DNA from: Cytophagaceae bacterium
Lineage (GTDB): Bacteria > Bacteroidota > Bacteroidia > Cytophagales > JAIYAX01
NCBI GenBank assembly: GCA_027488815.1
Contig: JAIYAX010000005.1
Span: 101,890 to 165,889 of the forward strand
Direction of reading: 5' to 3'
DNA: 64,000 nt
Shown: piece by piece, positions 25,241 to 32,392 of the stretch
Layout: every line of letters begins with the position of its first letter
Position numbering within the stretch: position 1 is the stretch's first letter
Notes under the pieces: generated by a model
Told to the model about the DNA's origin: nothing
The model's input: only the letters and a program-made list of their open reading frames with translations
The model's database searches: none
Made by a program: the position numbers and the translations under genes

Positions 25241-27257
25241 AGATGTTAGAGTTTTCAATGAGTTTGTTAAAAAGGGTATTGGTGTCGAAAACAAGAGCCA
25301 CAGTTCCATCGCCAAGTATGGTAGCTCCGCTGTATTCGTTGTGTCCATGGTATAGACTTCCCAGAGGCTTAAGCACTACCTGGTGCTCACCTATGATGTG
25401 GTCGACGGCAAGGCCTACGGAGGTCTGGTCATAAAACACCTTAATGATTTGTAAAATCTCCGGTGCTTGATTGCTTATTCCAAAAACATCTCTGAGCGAA
25501 TACACTGGTGTGCGTTCCCCGTCCAATGTGATAAACTGAACTCTGTTTTGTAATAAGGCTGCTGGTTTTTCATAGCATTTATCGACCAGATTCATGGGTA
25601 TGACATAGGTAGCCTGATCCACCTGCACGAGTAGCCCATCGATGATGGAAAGTGTAAGTGGCAGGCCTATGGTAAATCGGCTTCCTTGGCCTTCAATTGA
25701 ACTGATTTCAATGCTTCCTTTGAGCTCTTGTATTTTACGTTTGACTACATCCATCCCAACGCCCCGCCCAGATAGCTCGCTGATACTTGCAGCAGTTGAA
25801 AAGCCCGGCATAAATAAAACATCATACAATTGCTGCTCGTTCAGAACGGTATCTTCAGTGATCAGGCCGTTTTCGATTGCTTTTTGCCTTACTTTTTGCT
25901 TGTTAATTCCTGCCCCGTCATCACTGATTTCAATAAACACCTTTGTGCCTGAGTACCATGATTTCAGCATGATGGTTCCAAGTCTTGGTTTTCCGTTTGT
26001 TTGCCTTTTCTCCAGAGATTCAATCCCATGATCCACGCAATTCCTGATCAGATGTAAAATCGGATCGCTAAGGTTTTCAATTACGGATTTGTCCAATTCG
26101 GTATCAGTACCTTCGGTCAGCAGTTGAATTTCTTTCCCTAGCTCTTTGGAAGCATCACGAACCAGCCTTTGAAACCTGATTGTAAGAGTATCAATAGGAA
26201 GCAGGCAGATACTAAAAGCATTGTCACGTAGCCGACGGGTGATCTTTTCCATGTTTTCTACGATACCTGAGAGCTGTGCCTGTGCAATAGTTTCTGCATG
26301 CATGCTGAGCTGCGCCTGTGAAGTCACAAGCTCACTGACCAGATTCATCAGCTCATCCAACTTTTCACTACTTACTCTGATGGATGATCCTGAGCTGCGT
26401 TCTTTGATTTGTGTGGAGGAGCTTTGGGTTTTTAGTGTATCAGGCTGAGAAGATTTTTCATCTTTAAGAAGTGCTTTATGAACCGCCTCAATCCCAATGC
26501 TCTTTTCATTCTTTATGGCCTCATTTATCAAGAAAATGAACGACTCATTTGGCTGATCTTCTGCTACTTTTTCAATGGTAATTGTGGCCAGTCCCTCAGC
26601 AAAAAGAAACACATCATTGACCTCAGCGATGCTGCTGCTAGTCCAAAGAACTATTTCAAAACTCAGATAGGACTGATCAGCTACAAAATCCTTTAATTCC
26701 GGCAGTCGGCTACAGTCAGTTATGACCCAGGACTTACCCAATTGACATAAATCATCAATAAGGTATAGAGGGTTAGTGCCATTTGAGATTAAGTCATTAC
26801 CTGGTTTGAATTGAATGTAGAATAAAGACTTCAGATCGTTCTTTTCCTCAACTATGTGGATTGAAGATGATGCTTGTTCTTTTGATCCATGAAGTTCTTC
26901 TATCTGCTTAAGCAAATGCAATTGTCGGGCGGCATTGGACTCATCCTTAAGTTCGTGATCTTCAAGCAGAGCCTTAAGATGGTCAAGAGAGACCAGGCAA
27001 ATCTCCAGAAGTTTAGGGCTGGCCTGAGACTTCCCTGAACGAATCTCTTCAAAAATATTTTCCAGCTCATGGGTGAACTCGTTCATGGCATGAAAACCAA
27101 ACATCCCACTTGAGCCTTTAAGGGTATGTAGTGACCTGAAAATGGTTTCAATTGAATTTTTATTCCCCAGATCTTGCTCAAAGTCCAGAAGGGATTGTTC
27201 CAACTCAGCAAGTAATTCCCGAGCCTCCTGAAAGAATATTTCCTGTAACTGATCCAT
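25197..27257 (-). CDS. cheA: Chemotaxis histidine kinase CheA
   Basis: A 686-residue CheA. P1 (Hpt) carries the phosphorylated His in FRSLHTLKGSSGMFG near residue 45. A variable P2-like region spans about 130-270. P3 dimerisation (SEKLDELMNLVSELVTSQAQL) starts near 300, P4 kinase has HLIRNCVDHGIES and DDGAGIN and GRGVGMDVVK, and P5 (CheW-like) begins at IIDGLLVQVDQATYVIP near 540. The ATG overlaps the cheY stop as TGATG. It would feed CheY, CheB and possibly the other receivers in this island. Confidence 0.95.
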   Translation of the reverse strand: MDQLQEIFFQEARELLAELEQSLLDFEQDLGNKNSIETIFRSLHTLKGSSGMFGFHAMNEFTHELENIFEEIRSGKSQASPKLLEICLVSLDHLKALLEDHELKDESNAARQLHLLKQIEELHGSKEQASSSIHIVEEKNDLKSLFYIQFKPGNDLISNGTNPLYLIDDLCQLGKSWVITDCSRLPELKDFVADQSYLSFEIVLWTSSSIAEVNDVFLFAEGLATITIEKVAEDQPNESFIFLINEAIKNEKSIGIEAVHKALLKDEKSSQPDTLKTQSSSTQIKERSSGSSIRVSSEKLDELMNLVSELVTSQAQLSMHAETIAQAQLSGIVENMEKITRRLRDNAFSICLLPIDTLTIRFQRLVRDASKELGKEIQLLTEGTDTELDKSVIENLSDPILHLIRNCVDHGIESLEKRQTNGKPRLGTIMLKSWYSGTKVFIEISDDGAGINKQKVRQKAIENGLITEDTVLNEQQLYDVLFMPGFSTAASISELSGRGVGMDVVKRKIQELKGSIEISSIEGQGSRFTIGLPLTLSIIDGLLVQVDQATYVIPMNLVDKCYEKPAALLQNRVQFITLDGERTPVYSLRDVFGISNQAPEILQIIKVFYDQTSVGLAVDHIIGEHQVVLKPLGSLYHGHNEYSGATILGDGTVALVFDTNTLFNKLIENSNIYGNKRSEQSVLSHL

Positions 27258-27625
27258 CAGGAGCGAATGATTTTTTGTACTACGGCCATAAGTTTATCCT
27301 GCGCAAAGGGCTTGACAATCCATCCAGTCGCTCCGGCACTTCTTGCTTCTTCTTTCTTTTCATTTTGTGACTCAGTTGTGAGCAGAAGTATCGGCAAGCC
27401 TGCCAGTTCTTTCATGGCCCTGATGGCTTTCACCAATCCAATGCCATCCAACTTTGGCATATTCAAGTCTGTGATGATTAAATCAAAGGAGTGGCCAGAC
27501 AGCTTCTCCAGAGCATCTTCTCCATCTACTGATTTGGTCACATGGTAGCCGGAGCTTTCCAAGGTCATACCCACCAGTTCCCTGATGCTTTCGGAGTCGT
27601 CAACAATTAAAATTTTCTTACTCAT
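27257..27625 (-). CDS. cheY: Chemotaxis response regulator CheY
   Basis: A 122-residue single receiver domain beginning MSKKILIVDDSESIRELV. The phospho-Asp is in LIITDLNMPKLDGIG near residue 53, Thr in LLLTTES near 83 and Lys in WIVKPFAQD near 105. Length and position directly before cheA identify it as the operon's CheY. What it acts on is unclear: no flagellar genes are in the window, so the target may be a gliding or other machinery. Confidence 0.93.
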   Translation of the reverse strand: MSKKILIVDDSESIRELVGMTLESSGYHVTKSVDGEDALEKLSGHSFDLIITDLNMPKLDGIGLVKAIRAMKELAGLPILLLTTESQNEKKEEARSAGATGWIVKPFAQDKLMAVVQKIIRS

Positions 27626-27629
27626 TTTC

Positions 27630-27959
27630 TTAAACAATTGATGTTGAAATACTGCTGAAAAATTTCGAAGGTTCAAGTTGTTCGATCAATCTAATGTCAC
27701 CATCTGAAAAAGCCCAGTTAAAGGCTATTTTGATGTCCTGTTTTTTTGCGTATGAACTCAAACACTTCTTCATTTGAAAATAGACATACTCAGCTTTAAC
27801 TTTATCTGTTGATTTTACTTCTATTAAGGAAGGACTATAGCTGAGTAAATGCACATTCAACTCATCAATAAGTTCTTTGAGTTGCTCATGATTCACATGA
27901 CCGTTGAACGTAATGGTCACCTCTCTTTTTTTGTTGATAATGAGTTTAAAATTTTTCAT
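27630..27959 (-). CDS. Small STAS-like protein of the chemotaxis operon
   Basis: 109 residues from the ATG at 27959 (MKNFKLIINKKREVTITFNG). The alternation of strands and helices, with VTITFNGHVNHEQLKELIDE, SLIEVKSTDKVKAEYVYFQM and KQDIKIAFNW, resembles a STAS (anti-sigma antagonist-like) fold, but the usual D-S-x-G phosphorylation motif is not visible. It is one base away from the 219-residue gene upstream and 4 bases from cheY, so it is clearly part of the operon. Family call tentative; alternatively a new small partner of the Che complex. Confidence 0.6.
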   Translation of the reverse strand: MKNFKLIINKKREVTITFNGHVNHEQLKELIDELNVHLLSYSPSLIEVKSTDKVKAEYVYFQMKKCLSSYAKKQDIKIAFNWAFSDGDIRLIEQLEPSKFFSSISTSIV

Positions 27960-27960
27960 G

Positions 27961-28620
27961 TCAGAACAATTCGACCTCCATGTCATTTAGTTGATTAATT
28001 GGAATTTTACTTGTTACGCCTGATTTTTTTGAAATGAATTCCTGGTGGGCTTGCCTTTCGGAATGCATGGTATAGAATTTATGACAGTGTAGTAGAGTTG
28101 TTGATTGAAACGATTTTTCTTCCGTTATGCATTCCAATAAATCCGGATATCCGATGGTCTGACACCATTCTAATACTTTTTTGATCTGCTGCTCATTTTC
28201 AAAAGGGTTTTCCACATGAAATAGCTCAGAATTATTCGCAATGAAAGCACTCAATTCAACGAAAGATTGACCGTACACATCAAAGACTTTTGAAAGCTGG
28301 TAACTGCAAAGTTCAAGTTTTAATCTGTGCTTAAAGCTCAGACAATTAGACTGTTTTTTGGTTTTCAGGATATGACCATGAAAAGCCAGAATATGGCTTA
28401 TTCTTTGCTCTATCACATCGATGTTTTGGGTGATGGACATTAGTGTGTTGATTTTAACATAGTCGGTTTTTCCATTGAATGATTGATCTTTTACTAATTG
28501 CTGCAGATGTTTTAGGATCCTATGCAAATCGATTATCATGAGCATTTCTATTCTCATAATCTCATTGGAGAGCTCGCACAAGTGTTCCATTAAAGGATTG
28601 GCTGAGGTATTTTTGCTCAC
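27961..28620 (-). CDS. Unrecognised helical protein of the chemotaxis operon
   Basis: 219 residues, GTG start. Residues 1-130 are helical (EHLCELSNEIMRIEMLMIID, then SITQNIDVIEQRISHILAF), the latter faintly recalling the helix of CheZ-like or receptor-associated phosphatases, but I see no diagnostic motif. Three cysteines and several histidines (LLHCHKFYTMH near 170-180) could bind a metal. The chain ends NDMEVELF, sharing the acidic-x-acidic-L-F tail with three other proteins of this island. Position between a GAF-PAS sensor and the STAS-like protein argues for a role in signal input or CheY control. Function unknown. Confidence 0.6.
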   Translation of the reverse strand: MSKNTSANPLMEHLCELSNEIMRIEMLMIIDLHRILKHLQQLVKDQSFNGKTDYVKINTLMSITQNIDVIEQRISHILAFHGHILKTKKQSNCLSFKHRLKLELCSYQLSKVFDVYGQSFVELSAFIANNSELFHVENPFENEQQIKKVLEWCQTIGYPDLLECITEEKSFQSTTLLHCHKFYTMHSERQAHQEFISKKSGVTSKIPINQLNDMEVELF

Positions 28621-28633
28621 AGAATTTAGTTAA

Positions 28634-30301
28634 TCAAAACAGGTCTACAGATATTTTTTGCATGATCAATGTGACTAGTTTACTTTTGGAGAGATTGATC
28701 AATGTTGCTGATGCCAGTACGGTGCAATTTGTACCATCTTTGATAGTTATCATGATCTCCGTTTTTTCACTAATGACCGTGCTAATTTCATCTTTCGATT
28801 TCAATCGGACTTCACCTATACCAGGCTCAAAGTACACAGGTAATATATCCTCCACTTTTGCAAGAATGAGTTCTTCTCTGCTATGACCAGTCATTTTAGT
28901 AAATGCTGTATTTACATATTCGATTACTCCTTTTTCATTGAAGCACAGGAAGGCATCCACATAACTATCGATGATAGCTAAGTTCTTGTTTTGCTCCTCT
29001 TCCAGTTTGGCTAAAGTGGCTTTGGTTTTTTGTAAAGTAGATTCTAGTTCTTTTTGCTTGATTACTTCCTCATCTCTCTTTACTTTTTCAACCGAGTGCG
29101 TAATATTTTTTAAATAAGCTCCACCTTCAACAATTAATTCATGGTCTTTTGAGATGGGGAACACATTTAATAGAAAATGAAGTTGGTTGACTTCTATTTG
29201 AGTGGCAAATTCTTCTCCTTTAAAGGCATGTGCCAGGTATTCTTTTAAGTCGTGGTTTAAGGCAAAGCTCAAATGAGAGGCATGATATGCGAACTTTGCC
29301 CGACGATTGTTTTGCCCCAGCATTTTTTCAAACGCACGATTGAACAGGGTTACATCAAGGTTATCATTGTAGGTGAAGATGATGTCTTCAGTGCCGTTGA
29401 TGATTCTGTAGAGTTGGTCTTCTTTGTCCCTGAGACTGTTAACAAGGCCATCAAGAGCTTCCTTGTTTTTTTGGATCTCCAACATTTGATTCTCAAGCTT
29501 TCCTCTGCTTAGAGTTAGCTGTTCTGCTTGCTCCTGACTGGTCTCAAGCAAGGCTTTTGTATTTGCAAAAGTTCTGCGCCTGTTAAACACAAAGGCCATT
29601 GCCTCAGCGCATTTTTTGACAAATTCGATTTCTCTGGTTTTTACCTTGCCTAGAAAGGCAAACTCAAAAACCCCAAAGCATTCTTTCTCTAAATGTACAG
29701 GGCACAGCAAGAGACAATTGGGGGTACATTCTCCTAAGCCAGAAGAAATTTTTAGGTAGTCATCGGGAATATCATGTATTAGGATACACTCCAAATCTTT
29801 GCTCGATTGCAGTAGATATCCATAGCTTAGTTGCGTTTGCACATTGTTAAGAAAAGAAAAATCATAGCCGATGCTGGCTCTTGACCGAAAATCCTTAACA
29901 GCATTTTCTCCTTCTTCAATTTCAAAGTAACCAGAATACTTGGCACTTATTGATTTTGATAAAAGGCGAAGGCTGTCTCTTATAAACAGGTTTTCATCAT
30001 CAGAAATTTTCTGTAACGCACTTGAGAAGGAAGCGAAGGTCTCAGAAATCCATTGTGCATTTTGAATCGCTTCCATTGATGTATTTATTTGATTTTCAAT
30101 ATTATGGTAGTTGTCATAGGCATAGTTATTGATTGGAACTTTACTCTCGCTCTTTGATTTAGAATGATCGACTTCAAGATTGTTTATCAAAACTTCAGAT
30201 GATGACAAATTAAAATGTAATGTAGGCTGTGACCTTCCGGAATGTAATTCCGATGCCCATTTGGGCAAGAAGAAAGACAGCGCTTTGGTGAAACGCATCA
30301 T
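28634..30301 (-). CDS. Soluble GAF-PAS-PAS sensor without output domain
   Basis: About 555 residues, no TM. A GAF domain spans about 90-260 (SRASIGYDFSFLNNVQTQLS, GVFEFAFLGKVKTREIEFVK), followed by a coiled coil, a PAS domain near 300 (TYNDNLDVTLFNRAFEKML), a second coiled coil and a C-terminal PAS near 440 (YVDAFLCFNEKGVIEYVNTA). The protein stops right after this PAS, with QKISVDLF as the last residues; no kinase, cyclase or DNA-binding domain follows. It is a paralogue of the protein at 30707-31975 (same GAF, coiled coil and C-terminal PAS). It may deliver a cytosolic signal to CheA/CheW without being a classical receptor. Confidence 0.8.
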   Translation of the reverse strand: MMRFTKALSFFLPKWASELHSGRSQPTLHFNLSSSEVLINNLEVDHSKSKSESKVPINNYAYDNYHNIENQINTSMEAIQNAQWISETFASFSSALQKISDDENLFIRDSLRLLSKSISAKYSGYFEIEEGENAVKDFRSRASIGYDFSFLNNVQTQLSYGYLLQSSKDLECILIHDIPDDYLKISSGLGECTPNCLLLCPVHLEKECFGVFEFAFLGKVKTREIEFVKKCAEAMAFVFNRRRTFANTKALLETSQEQAEQLTLSRGKLENQMLEIQKNKEALDGLVNSLRDKEDQLYRIINGTEDIIFTYNDNLDVTLFNRAFEKMLGQNNRRAKFAYHASHLSFALNHDLKEYLAHAFKGEEFATQIEVNQLHFLLNVFPISKDHELIVEGGAYLKNITHSVEKVKRDEEVIKQKELESTLQKTKATLAKLEEEQNKNLAIIDSYVDAFLCFNEKGVIEYVNTAFTKMTGHSREELILAKVEDILPVYFEPGIGEVRLKSKDEISTVISEKTEIMITIKDGTNCTVLASATLINLSKSKLVTLIMQKISVDLF

Positions 30302-30706
30302 AGTCAAATATTTATTAGCAGTGATTGAGCAAATGTCAGTGGTCTGCTTTGACGAAATGTGTGAAATAACCTTGGATTATTACCCGACTGCTTTTTGGAA
30401 GGTACATTCATTGGTGAACTGATTAGAAGTAAAGATTTAACTAGATATTCAAATAAAGCACATATAAATAATGTAAATGTTAATTTTGTAGATAGATGCA
30501 ATGCTATTGCTAAAAGTGTTTGTGGGAATTTGAATATAGAACTGCCTCTTGATTTTGAACACTCAACTTTGCCAAATCAAGTTCCTCACAAAACTTACCT
30601 CAGACTCACTTTAACAAAATGAACATTTGAAGACAACTAGAATGTACACAGAAAAGTTATATATTTATTTGCTCATATACTTAGGAAATATATTATAATA
30701 AATAGT
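30302..30706. other. AT-rich gap, probable promoter region of the chemotaxis operon
   Basis: About 400 bases between the two GAF-PAS genes with no convincing gene; short frames on both strands have no family features. The sequence is very AT-rich (stretches such as ATATATTTATTT around 30660). Since the following genes are tightly packed, the operon's promoter is likely here, but no clean TTTG/TAnnTTTG pair stands out. Confidence 0.4.
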
Positions 30707-31975
30707 TTAAAACATGTCTATAGATATTTTCTGAATAAAAAAGGTTAGAAATAGTTTGTTATCATAGCTAATTACATTTAGGCTCACCAAAAGGCTAATT
30801 TCATTTTTATTAGCATCAAATACCTGTAACTCTGTCTTTTCTTTGATCTCTTTTTTGACATCGCCTTCCATGCAAACGGAAATCTGATTGTTTTGAGATA
30901 TGACTTTTACGGGCAGAATCTCAGTAATGTTAAGGCTAAGCAGGTAGGTTTTCTCATACCCAAGTATTTCTCCCACTGCTTTGTTGGCAAACTCTATTTT
31001 GCCATCTGTCCTGAAGCTTAGAAATCCATCGCTACAACCTTCAAGTATGGCTTCGTTCTTCCTTTTCTCAGCCTCCATTCTTTCCAGGCTTTTCTCCATT
31101 TGCAGATAAGCCTCTTGCTGCTGCTTTTGCAATTCCCAAAGTTGTTCCTGCTGTGCCTTTAGTTGGTCTAATTGCAGTTTTTGCTTTTTGGCAATATTGA
31201 TATTGAAGAAATGGGCCCCCAAACAAGCTGCAGCTGCTTCAATAAATTTAAGGTGTCGTTTCTCAGGTTTGGCGAGGAAGGAACATTCAATAGCCCCATA
31301 CACATCATCTTTAAAAATCAAAGGGAAGATACCCAGATAAGCCGGGACGGATTCTCCAAGACCTGAACTTACAATAGTATAGTCTTCTGGAATATTTTCG
31401 GTTATGTAAGGCTCTTTATCAAGCACTATTTGTCCGATCATCCCTTCCCCGATCTCAACTTTATTTTTCTGTAAACTTTCAGGTAAACCATAGCCGGCTT
31501 TCAACTGAAGTGAAATTGCTCCTTCGGCAAAATCAGCTTCTATCAGATACAATGCTCCTTGAACAGACTTAGAGTATCTTACTATCTGACGAAGCAGACG
31601 ATAATCGCTCTCGTCTTCATGAAAATAATTTTGTATGATTCCATTCAGCTCTTTAAGCCCATAGTTTAACCAATCAACTGAGTTTTGATCATTGCTGAAA
31701 AGTCTGAACTGAAGCTTTTTAAGCAAGTCAGCAGTCTCCCCATCTAAGTCCTGATGGCGATCTTCCAGCTCTGATCCAAGTGCCAAAGTCCTCAATTGGC
31801 CTTGTATCAGGTCTTTATTTTGAGTCCAGTTGTGGTTTTCGCTCGTATCAGTTTCAGATTTTTGAGTTCGTCTTTGTTTGACCAATAACCAGAGCATTCC
31901 CATACTACCACCTAGTAGGGCAATTAGCAGGCTAAGAAACCTGGGCTCGTAGTCAAAAATCAAGAGAGAGTACAT
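30707..31975 (-). CDS. Membrane-anchored GAF-PAS sensor without output domain
   Basis: 422 residues. One TM at about residues 13-30 is followed by a charged linker, a GAF domain at about 100-260 (LKAGYGLPESLQKNKVEIGE, KDDVYGAIECSFLAKPEKRH), a long Gln/Glu-rich coiled coil (QLDQLKAQQEQLWELQKQQQ) and one PAS domain near 300 (CSDGFLSFRTDGKIEFANKA). It ends IQKISIDMF right after the PAS. The GAF-PAS order and tail match the neighbouring soluble paralogue, which has one extra PAS and no TM. It is probably the first gene of the island, separated from the rest by 400 bases. It has no phosphotransfer domain. Confidence 0.8.
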   Translation of the reverse strand: MYSLLIFDYEPRFLSLLIALLGGSMGMLWLLVKQRRTQKSETDTSENHNWTQNKDLIQGQLRTLALGSELEDRHQDLDGETADLLKKLQFRLFSNDQNSVDWLNYGLKELNGIIQNYFHEDESDYRLLRQIVRYSKSVQGALYLIEADFAEGAISLQLKAGYGLPESLQKNKVEIGEGMIGQIVLDKEPYITENIPEDYTIVSSGLGESVPAYLGIFPLIFKDDVYGAIECSFLAKPEKRHLKFIEAAAACLGAHFFNINIAKKQKLQLDQLKAQQEQLWELQKQQQEAYLQMEKSLERMEAEKRKNEAILEGCSDGFLSFRTDGKIEFANKAVGEILGYEKTYLLSLNITEILPVKVISQNNQISVCMEGDVKKEIKEKTELQVFDANKNEISLLVSLNVISYDNKLFLTFFIQKISIDMF

Positions 31976-32028
31976 CTAAGTTTGAGATGTACAAATGTAG
32001 GCCCTACTATAAAGCAAATCCATCCTTG

Positions 32029-32052
32029 AAAAACCCCAAAAAAACAAAGGGG
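32029..32052 (-). terminator. Terminator downstream of tRNA-Leu
   Basis: On the minus strand CCCC / GGGG with an 11-base T-rich loop, followed by TTTTT. The stem is only 4 bp, so this is a modest call; it sits about 50 bases past the tRNA 3' end. Confidence 0.45.
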
Positions 32053-32103
32053 TCTTTACCTACAAGCTAAGTGAAAACACCTAATAGTTTATGTATTTAT
32101 AAG

Positions 32104-32187
32104 TACCAGGAGCGGGACTCGAACCCGCACATCCTTTACGGACACAAGATTTTAAGTCTTGCGTGTCTACCATTCCACCATCCCGGC
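32104..32187 (-). tRNA. tRNA-Leu (TAA)
   Basis: An 84-base class II tRNA on the minus strand. The acceptor GCCGGGA pairs with TCCTGGT (two G-U), the anticodon loop holds TAA within AAGACTTAAAATCTT, a long variable arm (TGTCCGTAAAGGATG) is present and the T arm is GCGGG/CCCGC around TTCGAGT. CCA is not encoded. Confidence 0.94.
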
Positions 32188-32191
32188 TAAT

Positions 32192-32215
32192 AAAAAAAAG
32201 CCCGCTAGGGCTTTT
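32192..32215 (-). terminator. Terminator-like hairpin between tRNA-Gly and tRNA-Leu
   Basis: On the minus strand AAAAGCCC, loop TAGC, GGGCTTTT plus more Ts (eight in all). It lies right after tRNA-Gly and before tRNA-Leu, so either partial termination or use as a processing hairpin is possible. Confidence 0.6.
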
Positions 32216-32289
<74 letters not shown>

Positions 32290-32343
32290 ATTAATATGAA
32301 TCGACTCCCTTCCGGAGTTCCGAAAGTTTTATTTTTCGGGCCA

Positions 32344-32376
32344 CAAATGTAGCATCTTGTAACACACTTAGTCAAG
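32344..32376 (-). promoter_or_regulatory. Bacteroidota-type promoter of the tRNA-Gly/tRNA-Leu unit
   Basis: On the minus strand CTTG (32376-32373) and TACATTTG (32351-32344) are spaced 21 bases and fit the -33 TTG and -7 TAnnTTTG consensus. The predicted leader contains a short ACTCC/GGAGT hairpin before tRNA-Gly. Confidence 0.65.
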
Positions 32377-32392
32377 CAATTGCTTCTTTTTT

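Noticed and set aside
30304..30622. Short frames on both strands in the gap before the chemotaxis operon
   Set aside because: No family motif and very AT-rich composition; more likely promoter DNA.
21322..31975. Beta-clamp binding motif (QLxLF) as an explanation of the shared C-terminal tails
   Set aside because: The Gln and second Leu are absent in all four and the proteins are sensors, not replication proteins; kept as a remote alternative.
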